A DNA stretch of 64,000 nt from Bacillota bacterium. Lineage in GTDB: Bacteria; Bacillota; Clostridia; Lachnospirales; Lachnospiraceae. Made by a program: the position numbers and the translations under genes. The notes below the pieces were generated by a model, which ran no database searches, had not been told where the DNA came from, and was given only the letters and a program-made list of their open reading frames with translations. The stretch is taken from NCBI GenBank assembly GCA_023437365.1, contig JAEZGK010000038.1:17454-81453 (forward strand), read 5' to 3'. Positions 1-7,001 of the stretch are shown one piece after another; position 1 is the first letter of the stretch, and each line of letters begins with the position of its first letter.

Positions 1-478
1 CCTTCAGACTGTCTAAGGTAATCCCGAATCTTGAGTTTGGAAAACAGGGATTATATAAATCAGTCTCGATCTCAGAGTATTCCGGGTTGATTCTTAAGCC
101 ACAGGATACCTTTCTGGGACTTGCCAAGACGATAGCCTTGTACTTTTCCCATTGAGCTATGGAATTAAAAACGATATGGTCACAGATGGATAATATCTCA
201 GCAAATTCGTCTTCTCGATAGGCAGGTGCGAAGATATGAACCTCCTTACCCATCTCCTCAAATCCAAGCTTTGCTTCAAATAACGAGCTGGCGGTGGTTC
301 CGCTTAAGTATTGTCCTACCATCGGATAGGTGGAATACATAGAAAAGGCCTTCTGTGCTAGCAGAATCTCGCATCCGGTACGTTCCATGACACCGTGTAA
401 AAGCTCTAAGTTCTTTTTTAGCAGACCTTCATCCACCACATAGGAAGGGGTTGAAACCTGTTTTAAATCTATCTTCAT
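1..478 (-). CDS. nspC: Carboxynorspermidine/carboxyspermidine decarboxylase, N-terminal part (runs off window)
   Basis: A PLP-dependent fold-III decarboxylase that removes the carboxyl group from carboxy(nor)spermidine in the last step of the aspartate-semialdehyde route to spermidine. I translated this stretch by hand. It opens with MKIDLKQVSTPSYVV and holds the family block LLAQKAFSMYS, in which K43 is the expected PLP lysine, followed by GTTASSLFEA. Start: ATG at 478 preceded by TAGGAG six bases upstream. About 159 residues are present; the C-terminal half lies outside the window. It directly follows the carboxynorspermidine synthase gene, its usual partner, and is the last visible gene of the polyamine operon. 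Confidence 0.88.
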   Translation of the reverse strand, partial: MKIDLKQVSTPSYVVDEGLLKKNLELLHGVMERTGCEILLAQKAFSMYSTYPMVGQYLSGTTASSLFEAKLGFEEMGKEVHIFAPAYREDEFAEILSICDHIVFNSIAQWEKYKAIVLASPRKVSCGLRINPEYSEIETDLYNPCFPNSRFGITLDSLK

Positions 479-563
479 TGATTTCTCCTATACAGAACTA
501 CATATCCAGAGAACCTTCCTCCCTGGATATGAAGTATGCAACTTTGTCTTCTAAGTATTTATA

Positions 564-1769
564 CTAATCCACCATCTCCGGCTCGAAGCTTTCCTTCCAA
601 GGGAGACCGCAACGGTTCAATTCATCCATGAACGGATCGGGATCTAACTCTTCCACATTAAAAACACCCGGTTTCTTCCACTTACCGGTCAGAACCAGCT
701 CGGCTCCGATCATTGCCGGTACGCCTGTAGTATAGGATATAGCCTGAGAACCCACCTCGCGGTAGCATTCCTCATGATCACATACGTTATAGACATAATA
801 GCGAACCTCTTTTCCATCCTTTACGCCGGTATAGATACAGCCGATGTTGGTCTTACCCTTGGTTCTCGGACCTAAGGAAGCCGGATCGGGAAGCACTGCC
901 TTTAAAAACTGAAGTGGGATAATCTGATGACCCTCATAATTAATCGGCTCGATGGAGGTCATTCCTACGTTCTCCAAAACTCTTAAATGAGTGATATAAC
1001 GTTCAGAGAAGGTCATAAAGAAACGGATTCTCTTGATTCCCGGCATATTGAGAGCTAGGGATTCCATCTCCTCATGATGCAGCAGATACATGTCCTTTGG
1101 ACCAATCTCAGGGAAATTGTATACTCTCTTAATCTCCAAGGGCTCAGTCTCATGGAACCTACCGTTTTCAAAATAGCTGCCGTTTGCTGTAATTTCTCGA
1201 ATATTAATCTCGGGATTAAAATTAGTTGCAAAGGGATAACCATGATCACCGGCATTGGCATCCAGTATATCGATGGTATGGATTTCATCAAAATAATGCT
1301 TTAAGGCATAAGCAGAGAAAACCTGGGTGACACCGGGATCAAAGCCGCAGCCGAGTATGGCAGTAATTCCAGCTTTTTCAAAGCGCTCTCTGTAGTCCCA
1401 TTGCCATTTATATTCGAATTTTGCCGTATCCTTCGGCTCATAATTAGCAGTATCCAGATAATCTGTTTTGGTTGCAAGGCAGGCGTCCATGATAGTAAGA
1501 TCCTGATAAGGAAGTGCCACATTAATGACGATGTCCGGCTGATACTGATTGATTAATGCTATCACTTCTTCCGTATTATCTGCATCTACCTGTGCAGTGG
1601 TTACTTTTGTCTTGTAACCCTTCGCTTCCACCTGTTCCTTATATTTGTCACATTTTGATTTGGTTCTGCTGGCAATGCAGATTTCCTCAAAAACCTCTGA
1701 ATTCTGGCAACATTTATGAATGACTACACCGGCCACTCCGCCGGCACCGATAATTAACGCTTTACTCAT
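564..1769 (-). CDS. Carboxynorspermidine synthase (saccharopine dehydrogenase-like, CASDH)
   Basis: A 401-aa NAD(P)-dependent reductase of the saccharopine dehydrogenase family. It condenses L-aspartate semialdehyde with a di- or polyamine to give the carboxylated triamine that the next enzyme decarboxylates. The Rossmann dinucleotide motif IIGAGGVAG is at residues 6-14, and GCGFDPGVTQ lies in the middle as in CASDH/Lys1 relatives. Length matches the family. RBS AAAAGGAG precedes ATG 1769. It lies 60 bp after speB and 85 bp before nspC on the same strand. The actual acceptor (putrescine, diaminopropane or agmatine) cannot be read from sequence. Saccharopine dehydrogenase itself is less likely because nspC is adjacent. 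Confidence 0.88.
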   Translation of the reverse strand: MSKALIIGAGGVAGVVIHKCCQNSEVFEEICIASRTKSKCDKYKEQVEAKGYKTKVTTAQVDADNTEEVIALINQYQPDIVINVALPYQDLTIMDACLATKTDYLDTANYEPKDTAKFEYKWQWDYRERFEKAGITAILGCGFDPGVTQVFSAYALKHYFDEIHTIDILDANAGDHGYPFATNFNPEINIREITANGSYFENGRFHETEPLEIKRVYNFPEIGPKDMYLLHHEEMESLALNMPGIKRIRFFMTFSERYITHLRVLENVGMTSIEPINYEGHQIIPLQFLKAVLPDPASLGPRTKGKTNIGCIYTGVKDGKEVRYYVYNVCDHEECYREVGSQAISYTTGVPAMIGAELVLTGKWKKPGVFNVEELDPDPFMDELNRCGLPWKESFEPEMVD

Positions 1770-1829
1770 ATCAAATTCTCCTTTTCATTGCATGGTTTGA
1801 TTTTCAAAATTGGTGTCCGTACTTTGACT

Positions 1830-2678
1830 CTACAGCTGTAGAAGCAGTTCTCTAAGCAGCTTGCAGGCAAGTGCGGTAGAGGCTCCGCTTTGGTCATAAA
1901 CCGGGGATAGCTCGTTCATATCCATTGCCACGATATTTAATTTAAATACCTTGTTCAGGGCATGGTTTAATTCCATGAAGGTAACGCCGCCCGCTTCCGG
2001 AGTACCCGTTCCGGGGAAAACCGACGGGTCAAGCACATCCAGATCAATGGTAAGGTAAACCGGATTTCCCTGTAGAACTTCTATCACTGAATCCAGTCTT
2101 TCCAGATTAAATTTCTGCGTAAAGACATGGTCCTTCGCCCATCTGAACTCTTCCCGGTCTCCACTTCGAATTCCGAACTGATAGATTCTGTCATCTCCGA
2201 CAATTTCGTGGCAACGCCTCATGACACTGGCATGGGACAGCTTCTCACCGAGATAATCATCCCTCAGATCCGCATGTGCATCAAAATGCAGGATATGAAG
2301 ATTGGAATATCGTTTTGCAACCGCTCTGACACTTCCCAGAGTGACAAGATGTTCACCACCAATCATCAGTGGTTTCTTATGATCAGAGAGAACACGGTCC
2401 GTCATCTCTTCAATCGTATCAAGCACTCGCTGGGTATTACCAAAACCGAACTCCAGATCCCCTGCATCAAAAACCCTGATATCCATCAGATCCTTGTCCA
2501 GATACGGGCTATAGGTCTCAATTCCGTAGCTTTCGTTGCGGATCGCTCCCGAGGCAAATCTCGTTCCCGGACGATAAGAGGTGGTTCCGTCAAAGGGAGC
2601 TCCGAATAATACAATATCACTTTCTTCATAGTCATGATCACAGGCAATAAATGTGTGTATGTTTTTATTGAATTTCAC
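1830..2678 (-). CDS. speB: Agmatinase / ureohydrolase family enzyme
   Basis: A Mn-dependent ureohydrolase that removes urea from agmatine, or possibly from N1-aminopropylagmatine. Counted from the GTG at 2678 it is 282 aa. The metal ligands are all present: H110 in GGEH, D133/H135/D137 in DAHAD, and D212/D214 in DLDVLDP. Start choice: GGAGGTG lies six bases before GTG 2678, while reading further upstream (MCLEVKS) only translates the RBS region. Its first 14 bases overlap the end of a tiny ORF that carries the same NKNIHTFI peptide, so translation is probably coupled. It sits between speE and CASDH in the polyamine operon. Confidence 0.92.
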   Translation of the reverse strand: MKFNKNIHTFIACDHDYEESDIVLFGAPFDGTTSYRPGTRFASGAIRNESYGIETYSPYLDKDLMDIRVFDAGDLEFGFGNTQRVLDTIEEMTDRVLSDHKKPLMIGGEHLVTLGSVRAVAKRYSNLHILHFDAHADLRDDYLGEKLSHASVMRRCHEIVGDDRIYQFGIRSGDREEFRWAKDHVFTQKFNLERLDSVIEVLQGNPVYLTIDLDVLDPSVFPGTGTPEAGGVTFMELNHALNKVFKLNIVAMDMNELSPVYDQSGASTALACKLLRELLLQL

Positions 2679-2745
2679 TGATTTCACCTCCAGACACACA
2701 TTTTTTGCCTACGATAAAGGTATGGATATTCTTATTTAAGTTCAT
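2665..2745 (-). CDS. Leader-like small ORF 2, duplicate of the SpeB N-terminus (26 aa)
   Basis: A 26-codon ORF starting at ATG 2745 with a strong RBS (GGAGG, six bases upstream) and ending at TAA 2665-2667, 14 bases inside speB. It begins MNLNKNIHTFIVG. The block NKNIHTFI is identical to SpeB residues 4-11. Compared with speB, six of these eight codons differ, all at the third position only, so the peptide and not the DNA appears to be conserved. The speB Shine-Dalgarno lies inside this ORF, so its translation should open or mask the speB start. No function is known. It could be a decayed tandem duplication or a translated regulatory leader. Confidence 0.55.
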   Translation of the reverse strand: MNLNKNIHTFIVGKKCVSGGEISEIQ

Positions 2746-2803
2746 TGTAGTCCTCCTTCATACCTTTAGTCGCTGCAATAAATGTGTGTATGTTTTTATT
2801 CAT
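2732..2803 (-). CDS. Leader-like small ORF 1, duplicate of the SpeB N-terminus (23 aa)
   Basis: A 23-codon ORF whose ATG (2803) overlaps the stop codon of speE by eight bases and whose TAA (2732-2734) lies 14 bases inside small ORF 2. It begins MNKNIHTFIAATKG. Its NKNIHTFI codons are identical in DNA sequence to those of speB, with a run of 26 matching bases. The RBS of ORF 2 (AAGGAGG) is inside this ORF. It looks like the first rung of a chain speE, ORF1, ORF2, speB in which each start is covered by the previous reading frame. It may be expressed by termination-reinitiation after speE; no separate RBS is obvious. Confidence 0.5.
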   Translation of the reverse strand: MNKNIHTFIAATKGMKEDYNELK

Positions 2804-3647
2804 CTTCGTTCAACTGCTCCTTTACATAGTTCGGAAGGGCAAACGCACCCTGATGCAGCTTCGTATTGTAATACTTTGTTTTGATTCCCAAGGCATTCCA
2901 AGCCTCTTCCTTTAAATCCTTCACCGGATCATAGTGCTTTGAGGCATAGCCAAACAGCCAGTGGCCGGAAGGATATGTTGGAATGTGTGCCTGATAAACC
3001 TTTGCAATCGGAAAGGTTTCCTTAATTCTCTGATGAGCCCGTTTCATGGCATCTACATAGTATTCATAATAGGTGCTCTCATGCTGGTTAATCAGGATAC
3101 CCTGATCTGTTAGGGCATTATAGCAATTACCGTAAAATTCCTTTGTAAATAAGCCTTCCCCCGGTCCAAAGGGGTCAGTGGAATCTACGAGGATTAAATC
3201 GTACTCATTCTTCTTCCTTCGCACGAACTTTAATCCGTCCTCATAATAAATATGAACCCTTGGATCGGTCAGCTTTTCCGCTGTCAGCGGCAGATACTCT
3301 TGACAGGCCTTTACGACTTCTTCATCGATCTCCACCATATCAATACGTTCGAGGCTTTCATATCTGGTCAGTTCACGGATTGCTCCGCCATCACCCGCTC
3401 CGATCACCAATACCTTTTTGATACCTAAATTGGTTGCCATCGGCACATGAACAATCATATCGTGATAGATAAATTCATCCTTTTCCGTAACCATCAGGCA
3501 TCCATCCAGGATTAATGCCCGTCCGTATTCGACCGTATCAAGTATGGCAATTTCCTGAAAATCACTCTGTTTGCTGTAAAGCTGTTTCTTTACCTTTAAG
3601 GATAACCTTACATGCTCCGTATGATGCTCTGAATACCACAATTCCAT
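2796..3647 (-). CDS. speE: Spermidine synthase (polyamine aminopropyltransferase)
   Basis: Transfers the aminopropyl group of decarboxylated S-adenosylmethionine to an amine acceptor, normally putrescine. It is 283 aa, the common bacterial length. The dcAdoMet site VIGAGDGG is at residues 81-88 and the catalytic/acceptor loop DSTDPFGPG at 155-163; YHDM near residue 61 is also family-typical. ATG 3647 is preceded by AAAGGATGG about 11 bases upstream, a modest RBS. The gene lies between speA and the speB leader ORFs, and its stop overlaps the first leader ORF. With agmatinase next to it, the acceptor could be agmatine instead of putrescine; sequence alone does not decide. Confidence 0.93.
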   Translation of the reverse strand: MELWYSEHHTEHVRLSLKVKKQLYSKQSDFQEIAILDTVEYGRALILDGCLMVTEKDEFIYHDMIVHVPMATNLGIKKVLVIGAGDGGAIRELTRYESLERIDMVEIDEEVVKACQEYLPLTAEKLTDPRVHIYYEDGLKFVRRKKNEYDLILVDSTDPFGPGEGLFTKEFYGNCYNALTDQGILINQHESTYYEYYVDAMKRAHQRIKETFPIAKVYQAHIPTYPSGHWLFGYASKHYDPVKDLKEEAWNALGIKTKYYNTKLHQGAFALPNYVKEQLNEDE

Positions 3648-3747
3648 CCGCTGACACCATCCTTTTCTTAAATATGCTTAAAAAATAGATCCTCTTAAAT
3701 CTTTGAACACATGAACTCAGTATGAATAAAGGCTGTATATTTAATTT

Positions 3748-3873
3748 TGTCAAAAGGTCCTACTGCTAATGCAGTAGGACTTATCGCACAAAGTAGCACG
3801 TGAAAAGCTTACTTTTCAGCTGCTACTATTGTGCGATATAGACACATCATGATAATGATGTGTCCTTTTGACA
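3748..3873 (-). ncRNA. Four-way-junction palindromic element between speA and speE
   Basis: An outer 9-bp inverted repeat (3748-3756 TGTCAAAAG with 3865-3873 CTTTTGACA) encloses three adjoining hairpins. Hairpin 1 is 3757-3780 with a perfect 10-bp stem and TAAT loop. Hairpin 2 is 3782-3838, a long stem of three paired blocks. Hairpin 3 is 3841-3864 with a 10-bp stem. Together they fold as a cloverleaf with almost no unpaired bases. On the transcribed strand no run of T follows, so it does not look like an intrinsic terminator. It lies in the 385-bp gap between speA and speE. It could be a structured intercistronic RNA or a palindromic mobile repeat. The type call ncRNA is provisional. Confidence 0.6.
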
Positions 3874-3984
3874 TTATAATAATCTTTATATGTCTTTCTT
3901 ATTATAATAATCTTTATATGTCTTTCTTATTGTAATAATCTTTATATGTCTTTCTTATTGTAATAATCTTTATGTGTCTTTCTT
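3873..3984 (-). repeat. Four tandem 28-bp repeats
   Basis: Four contiguous 28-bp units (3873-3900, 3901-3928, 3929-3956, 3957-3984) differ by only one or two bases, and a decayed fifth follows to about 4010. On the minus strand each unit contains TATAAT. There are no unique spacers, so this is not a CRISPR. It occupies the rest of the speA-speE gap beside the four-way-junction element. Confidence 0.9.
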
Positions 3985-4032
3985 AAAGTAATTATCATAA
4001 GTATCCTTCTGACACTGTAATCATTATCCGAT

Positions 4033-5484
4033 CTAAACAAAATCTACAATATTAATATACTCTACCTTCATATCCTTGGGTCCGGTCATCACACTGCCCT
4101 TTTCCTTGGCATAGATAATATAATCAATGATCTCTCGGGTAATCCGTTCCCCGGGTGCAAGGATCGGAATTCCGGGAGGATAGCACATAACAAATTCACC
4201 GGAGATATGTCCGACACATTCCTTCAGCGGCAGGGATCTCTTATCGCTGTAAAATGCCTTCTGAGGGGTCAGAGCCACCTCGGGATCAATATATTCATGA
4301 GTTAAAAGACCCACCTTGTCCTTACCATAGAGTCGCTTAATCTCTGATAATGCTGAAATCAGACGTTCTATCTCAAAGGCACGGTCCCCCGCCGTAATCA
4401 TGGCAAGAATATTGCCGATGTCACCGAATTCTATCTGAATATCATACTCATCGCGCAGCAGATCATAAACCTCGATGCCTGCGAGTCCTACAGCTCCTGT
4501 ATTGACAGAAAGCTTAGAACGATCAAAATCATAGATGGTATCACCATTGATCAATTCTTTAGAAAAGGCATAATACCCACCGATTTTATTAATCTCATTT
4601 CTGGCATATTCCGCAAGCTCTAAAGTCTTGGCGATAATTTCTTTCCCGTTCAGAACCATATTCTTTCTTGCTAAGTCCAGAGACGATAACAAGAGATAAG
4701 AACCACTGGTGGTCTGGGTTAGATTGATAATCTGCCTTACATAGCCGGGATCGATATCATTTTTACACATCAGAAAAGAGCTCTGTGTCAACGAGCCACC
4801 GGTCTTGTGCATACTGACCGCAGACATATCCGCTCCCGCCGCCATAGCACTGACAGGCAGCTTTTCGCCAAAATAAAAATGAGCTCCGTGGGCTTCATCC
4901 ACCAGTACCTTCATCCCGCTGTTATGGGCAAGTCTGACGATCTCTTTTAGGTTAGAGCACACCCCATAGTAGGTGGGGTTATTGATCAAAATTGCTTTTG
5001 CCTTCGGATGCTCCTTTATTGCACGTTCAAGTTCTTCCACTGCCATTCCAAGCGGTATTCCCAGGTGATGATTCACTTCGGGATTGACATAGACCGGAAC
5101 GGCACCACAGACCACCAGAGCATTGATAGAGCTGCGATGAACATTTCGCGGCATGATGATCTCATCTCCGGCTTTACAGGTGGACATGATCATTGCCTGT
5201 ACCGCCGCTGTCGTACCGTTAACCATAAAAAAAGCCGCATCTGCACCAAACGCCTCAGCGGCCAGTTCCTCAGCAGCTTTTATTACCGATACCGGATGAA
5301 TTAGGTTGTCCAGGGGCTTCATGGAATTCACATCTACCTTCAGGCAATCAATTCCCAGAAATTCAGTGAGCTCAGGGTTTCCTCGTCCGCCTTTATGTCC
5401 CGGTACATCAAAGGGTACTACACGGTTCTTTTTATGTCTGGACAACGCTTCATAAATAGGTGCGTTATGCTGTGTTAATTTCAT
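4033..5484 (-). CDS. speA: Arginine (or lysine/ornithine) decarboxylase, fold I, PLP-dependent
   Basis: Makes agmatine from arginine as the entry step of this polyamine operon. The family also contains lysine and ornithine decarboxylases, but the agmatinase downstream favours arginine. PLP features: DEAH around residue 200 and SMHKTGG with the Schiff-base lysine at 231 (counted from ATG 5496). The C-terminal domain contains CYPPGIPILAPGE, a family hallmark. Two starts are possible. ATG 5496 touches its AAGGA sequence, whereas ATG 5484 (MKLTQ) is 12 bases further and better spaced, so I use 5484. It lies directly after speD with about 20 bases between them, so the two are co-transcribed. Confidence 0.9.
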   Translation of the reverse strand: MKLTQHNAPIYEALSRHKKNRVVPFDVPGHKGGRGNPELTEFLGIDCLKVDVNSMKPLDNLIHPVSVIKAAEELAAEAFGADAAFFMVNGTTAAVQAMIMSTCKAGDEIIMPRNVHRSSINALVVCGAVPVYVNPEVNHHLGIPLGMAVEELERAIKEHPKAKAILINNPTYYGVCSNLKEIVRLAHNSGMKVLVDEAHGAHFYFGEKLPVSAMAAGADMSAVSMHKTGGSLTQSSFLMCKNDIDPGYVRQIINLTQTTSGSYLLLSSLDLARKNMVLNGKEIIAKTLELAEYARNEINKIGGYYAFSKELINGDTIYDFDRSKLSVNTGAVGLAGIEVYDLLRDEYDIQIEFGDIGNILAMITAGDRAFEIERLISALSEIKRLYGKDKVGLLTHEYIDPEVALTPQKAFYSDKRSLPLKECVGHISGEFVMCYPPGIPILAPGERITREIIDYIIYAKEKGSVMTGPKDMKVEYINIVDFV

Positions 5485-5506
5485 TGCATCTACCATTCCT
5501 TCACGA

Positions 5507-6319
5507 TTAATATATATTCATCCCACTGAAAATCTCTATCATTTCCTTGCGAAGGCTGTTTGTGATATCAAGCCGCTGCTTCGGAGGCAATTCATATACA
5601 TCCTTATTGAAAAGGTAATTCTGAAGCTCTATCTCCTTAATCAGCATCTTTGTATGAAAGATGTTCGACTGATATACGTTCACATCAATTGCATCATATT
5701 TCATCAGGGTCTGATCATCAATATAGTCCTGAATGGAGGTGATGTCGTGATCAATAAAATATTTCATACCGTGCATATCTCTGGTAAAGCCGCGGACACG
5801 GTAATCTATCGTAATAATATCGGAATCAAAGCTTCCGATTAGATAATCTAAGGCATTCAACGGTGAAATCTCACCACAGGTGGATACGTCGATGTCTACA
5901 CGAAAAGTGGAAATCGAGTTATCCGGATGATGTTCCGGAAAGGTATGGACCGTAACGTGGCTCTTATCAAGATGAGCATGGACTGTATCTCTTCCGGTCT
6001 TCATATACTTTCCCTGATTGCAGGATTCATCAATATGATCCGAGGATAAAGAACCTTCTGCAATCAAAATATTGACAGAGGCTCCCTGGGGATCATAATC
6101 TTGCTTGGATATATTTAAGATATGGGCGCCAATCATCTCGGTAACGTCTACCAGTATCTTTGTCAGACGTTCTGAATTGTATTGCTCGTCGATATAGGCA
6201 ATATAATCTTTCTGTTCCCTCTCACTTTTTGCATAGCAAACATCGTAAATGTTAAAGCTAAGTGTTTTTGTGAGGTTGTTAAAGCCGTACAGTGTAAGCT
6301 TTTTATCCAACCCTAACAT
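5507..6319 (-). CDS. speD: S-adenosylmethionine decarboxylase proenzyme (E. coli type)
   Basis: Produces decarboxylated AdoMet, the aminopropyl donor for SpeE. It is 270 aa, close to the 264 aa of the E. coli-class enzyme and far longer than the 120-aa Bacillus class. The self-cleavage site LDKSHVTVH is present with K119-S120; the serine becomes the pyruvoyl group. ATG 6319 follows AAAGG by five bases; a GTG just before it (6322) is less well placed. It is the first gene of the polyamine operon. About 295 bp upstream are gene-free apart from a terminator at 6568-6602. Confidence 0.94.
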   Translation of the reverse strand: MLGLDKKLTLYGFNNLTKTLSFNIYDVCYAKSEREQKDYIAYIDEQYNSERLTKILVDVTEMIGAHILNISKQDYDPQGASVNILIAEGSLSSDHIDESCNQGKYMKTGRDTVHAHLDKSHVTVHTFPEHHPDNSISTFRVDIDVSTCGEISPLNALDYLIGSFDSDIITIDYRVRGFTRDMHGMKYFIDHDITSIQDYIDDQTLMKYDAIDVNVYQSNIFHTKMLIKEIELQNYLFNKDVYELPPKQRLDITNSLRKEMIEIFSGMNIY

Positions 6320-6322
6320 CAC

Positions 6323-6567
6323 AACCTTTCTGTATTAGTATCTGCACTGACCATGCTTTCATCCGTAGCAGGGAACATTCCCTTCACATATAATGCCCTT
6401 ACGGCCTGAGGTAAATAAAATGCTGAAAAATGGAGTTATTCTACTATTATTTGCAGCATTGACTATTATACAAAAAACCTGTCAAACATGCAAGCATTAT
6501 TTTTACTATTTCTAAACCTAAAGTTTAGTATTACTGTTATTATCAAGCTAAAACTATTGGTATAAAA
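6323..6567. other. Gene-free region upstream of the polyamine operon
   Basis: This AT-rich stretch must hold the promoter of speD. A TTGACA-like hexamer is visible on the minus strand near 6477, but no well-spaced -10 follows it, so no promoter is called. A short palindrome (cctaaaGTTTAG type) lies near 6515-6530. Confidence 0.3.
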
Positions 6568-6602
6568 AATAGGAATGCATTTTATTGATATGCATCCCTA
6601 TT
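6568..6602 (-). terminator. Intrinsic terminator
   Basis: A 13-bp stem (AATAGGAATGCAT with ATGCATCCCTATT, one mismatch) and a 9-base loop. It is followed on the minus strand by TTTTTT. It ends transcription coming from scpB and the surface-protein remnant, just before the polyamine operon. Confidence 0.8.
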
Positions 6603-6615
6603 GTATTTCGATTAT

Positions 6616-6924
6616 CTATTCTTTCTTAAGCGAAAATTTATATTTTATATGGTTGCCTGCCTTATCCCACAGCTCAACCGTATATTGCCCTTCCAGATAA
6701 AAATATTTTGTGTTATTTGCTGTAGGGACTTCCTCACCATCAATTTCTATTTTCTTTATGCCGGATATGCTGTCCTTAAACATCAGGATCAGGGAATTGG
6801 TATATGTTTTTCCGTTTTCAACATTAGTGACAGGCATGGTATGATCTATGTAGAAGGTAACCGTATTACAATTTCCAATGTTGTCATATACCTTGAGGAT
6901 ATACTCTCTTCCTGAGGAAGTCTC
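6616..6924 (-). pseudogene. C-terminal remnant of a surface protein with Ig-like repeats
   Basis: An open frame of about 102 codons is bounded upstream by an in-frame TGA at 6925-6927. The first ATG (6837) has no RBS. The translation shows two decayed Ig-like repeats: YDNIGNCNTVTFYIDHTMP and, at the end, QYTVELWDKAGNHIKYKF. These resemble the (T/Y)V..DKAGN..T.TF.ID.T.P repeats of bacterial cell-surface proteins. The 5' part of the gene is absent. The frame abuts a tandem duplication of the scpB 3' end, as if the rest was lost by deletion. It keeps the terminator at 6568-6602. Confidence 0.6.
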
Positions 6925-7001
6925 TCAACTTAATATCTAATTTTAACTGCATCTCTTCCGGAGGAAGCTTCACTGCCTAGATATCTAATTTTAACTGCAT
7001 C
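6907..7001. repeat. 47/48-bp imperfect tandem duplication covering the scpB stop
   Basis: Units 6907-6953 and 6954-7001. The core of 27 bases at 6933-6959 is repeated exactly at 6981-7007. The true scpB stop is in the second unit; the first unit is a copy of its last codons fused to the surface-protein remnant. Confidence 0.8.

Larger units (their letters stand above)
2642..2803 (-). repeat. Three tandem copies of the speB 5' end (period about 64-67 bp)
   Basis: The segment coding N-K-N-I-H-T-F-I occurs three times in tandem, with first codons at about 2800, 2736 and 2669. Copies 1 and 3 share 26 identical bases. Copy 2 differs at six third-codon positions. Only copy 3 continues into the agmatinase frame. 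Each copy is preceded by a purine-rich RBS or by the speE stop. Confidence 0.85.

Noticed and set aside
3562..3753. 63-codon minus-strand ORF overlapping the speE start
   Set aside because: Out of frame with speE and overlaps its N-terminus; no RBS and no recognisable domain.
3748..3873. tRNA gene suggested by the cloverleaf fold
   Set aside because: Arms are 10 bp or longer; there is no anticodon loop of seven, no TTC-type T loop and no CCA end, so the shape is only superficially tRNA-like.
3873..3984. Possible CRISPR array (regular 28-bp repeats)
   Set aside because: The units are contiguous with no unique spacers, no leader and no cas genes nearby.
5008..5304. 98-codon plus-strand ORF inside speA
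   Set aside because: Antisense shadow of a well-supported enzyme; no RBS or family resemblance.
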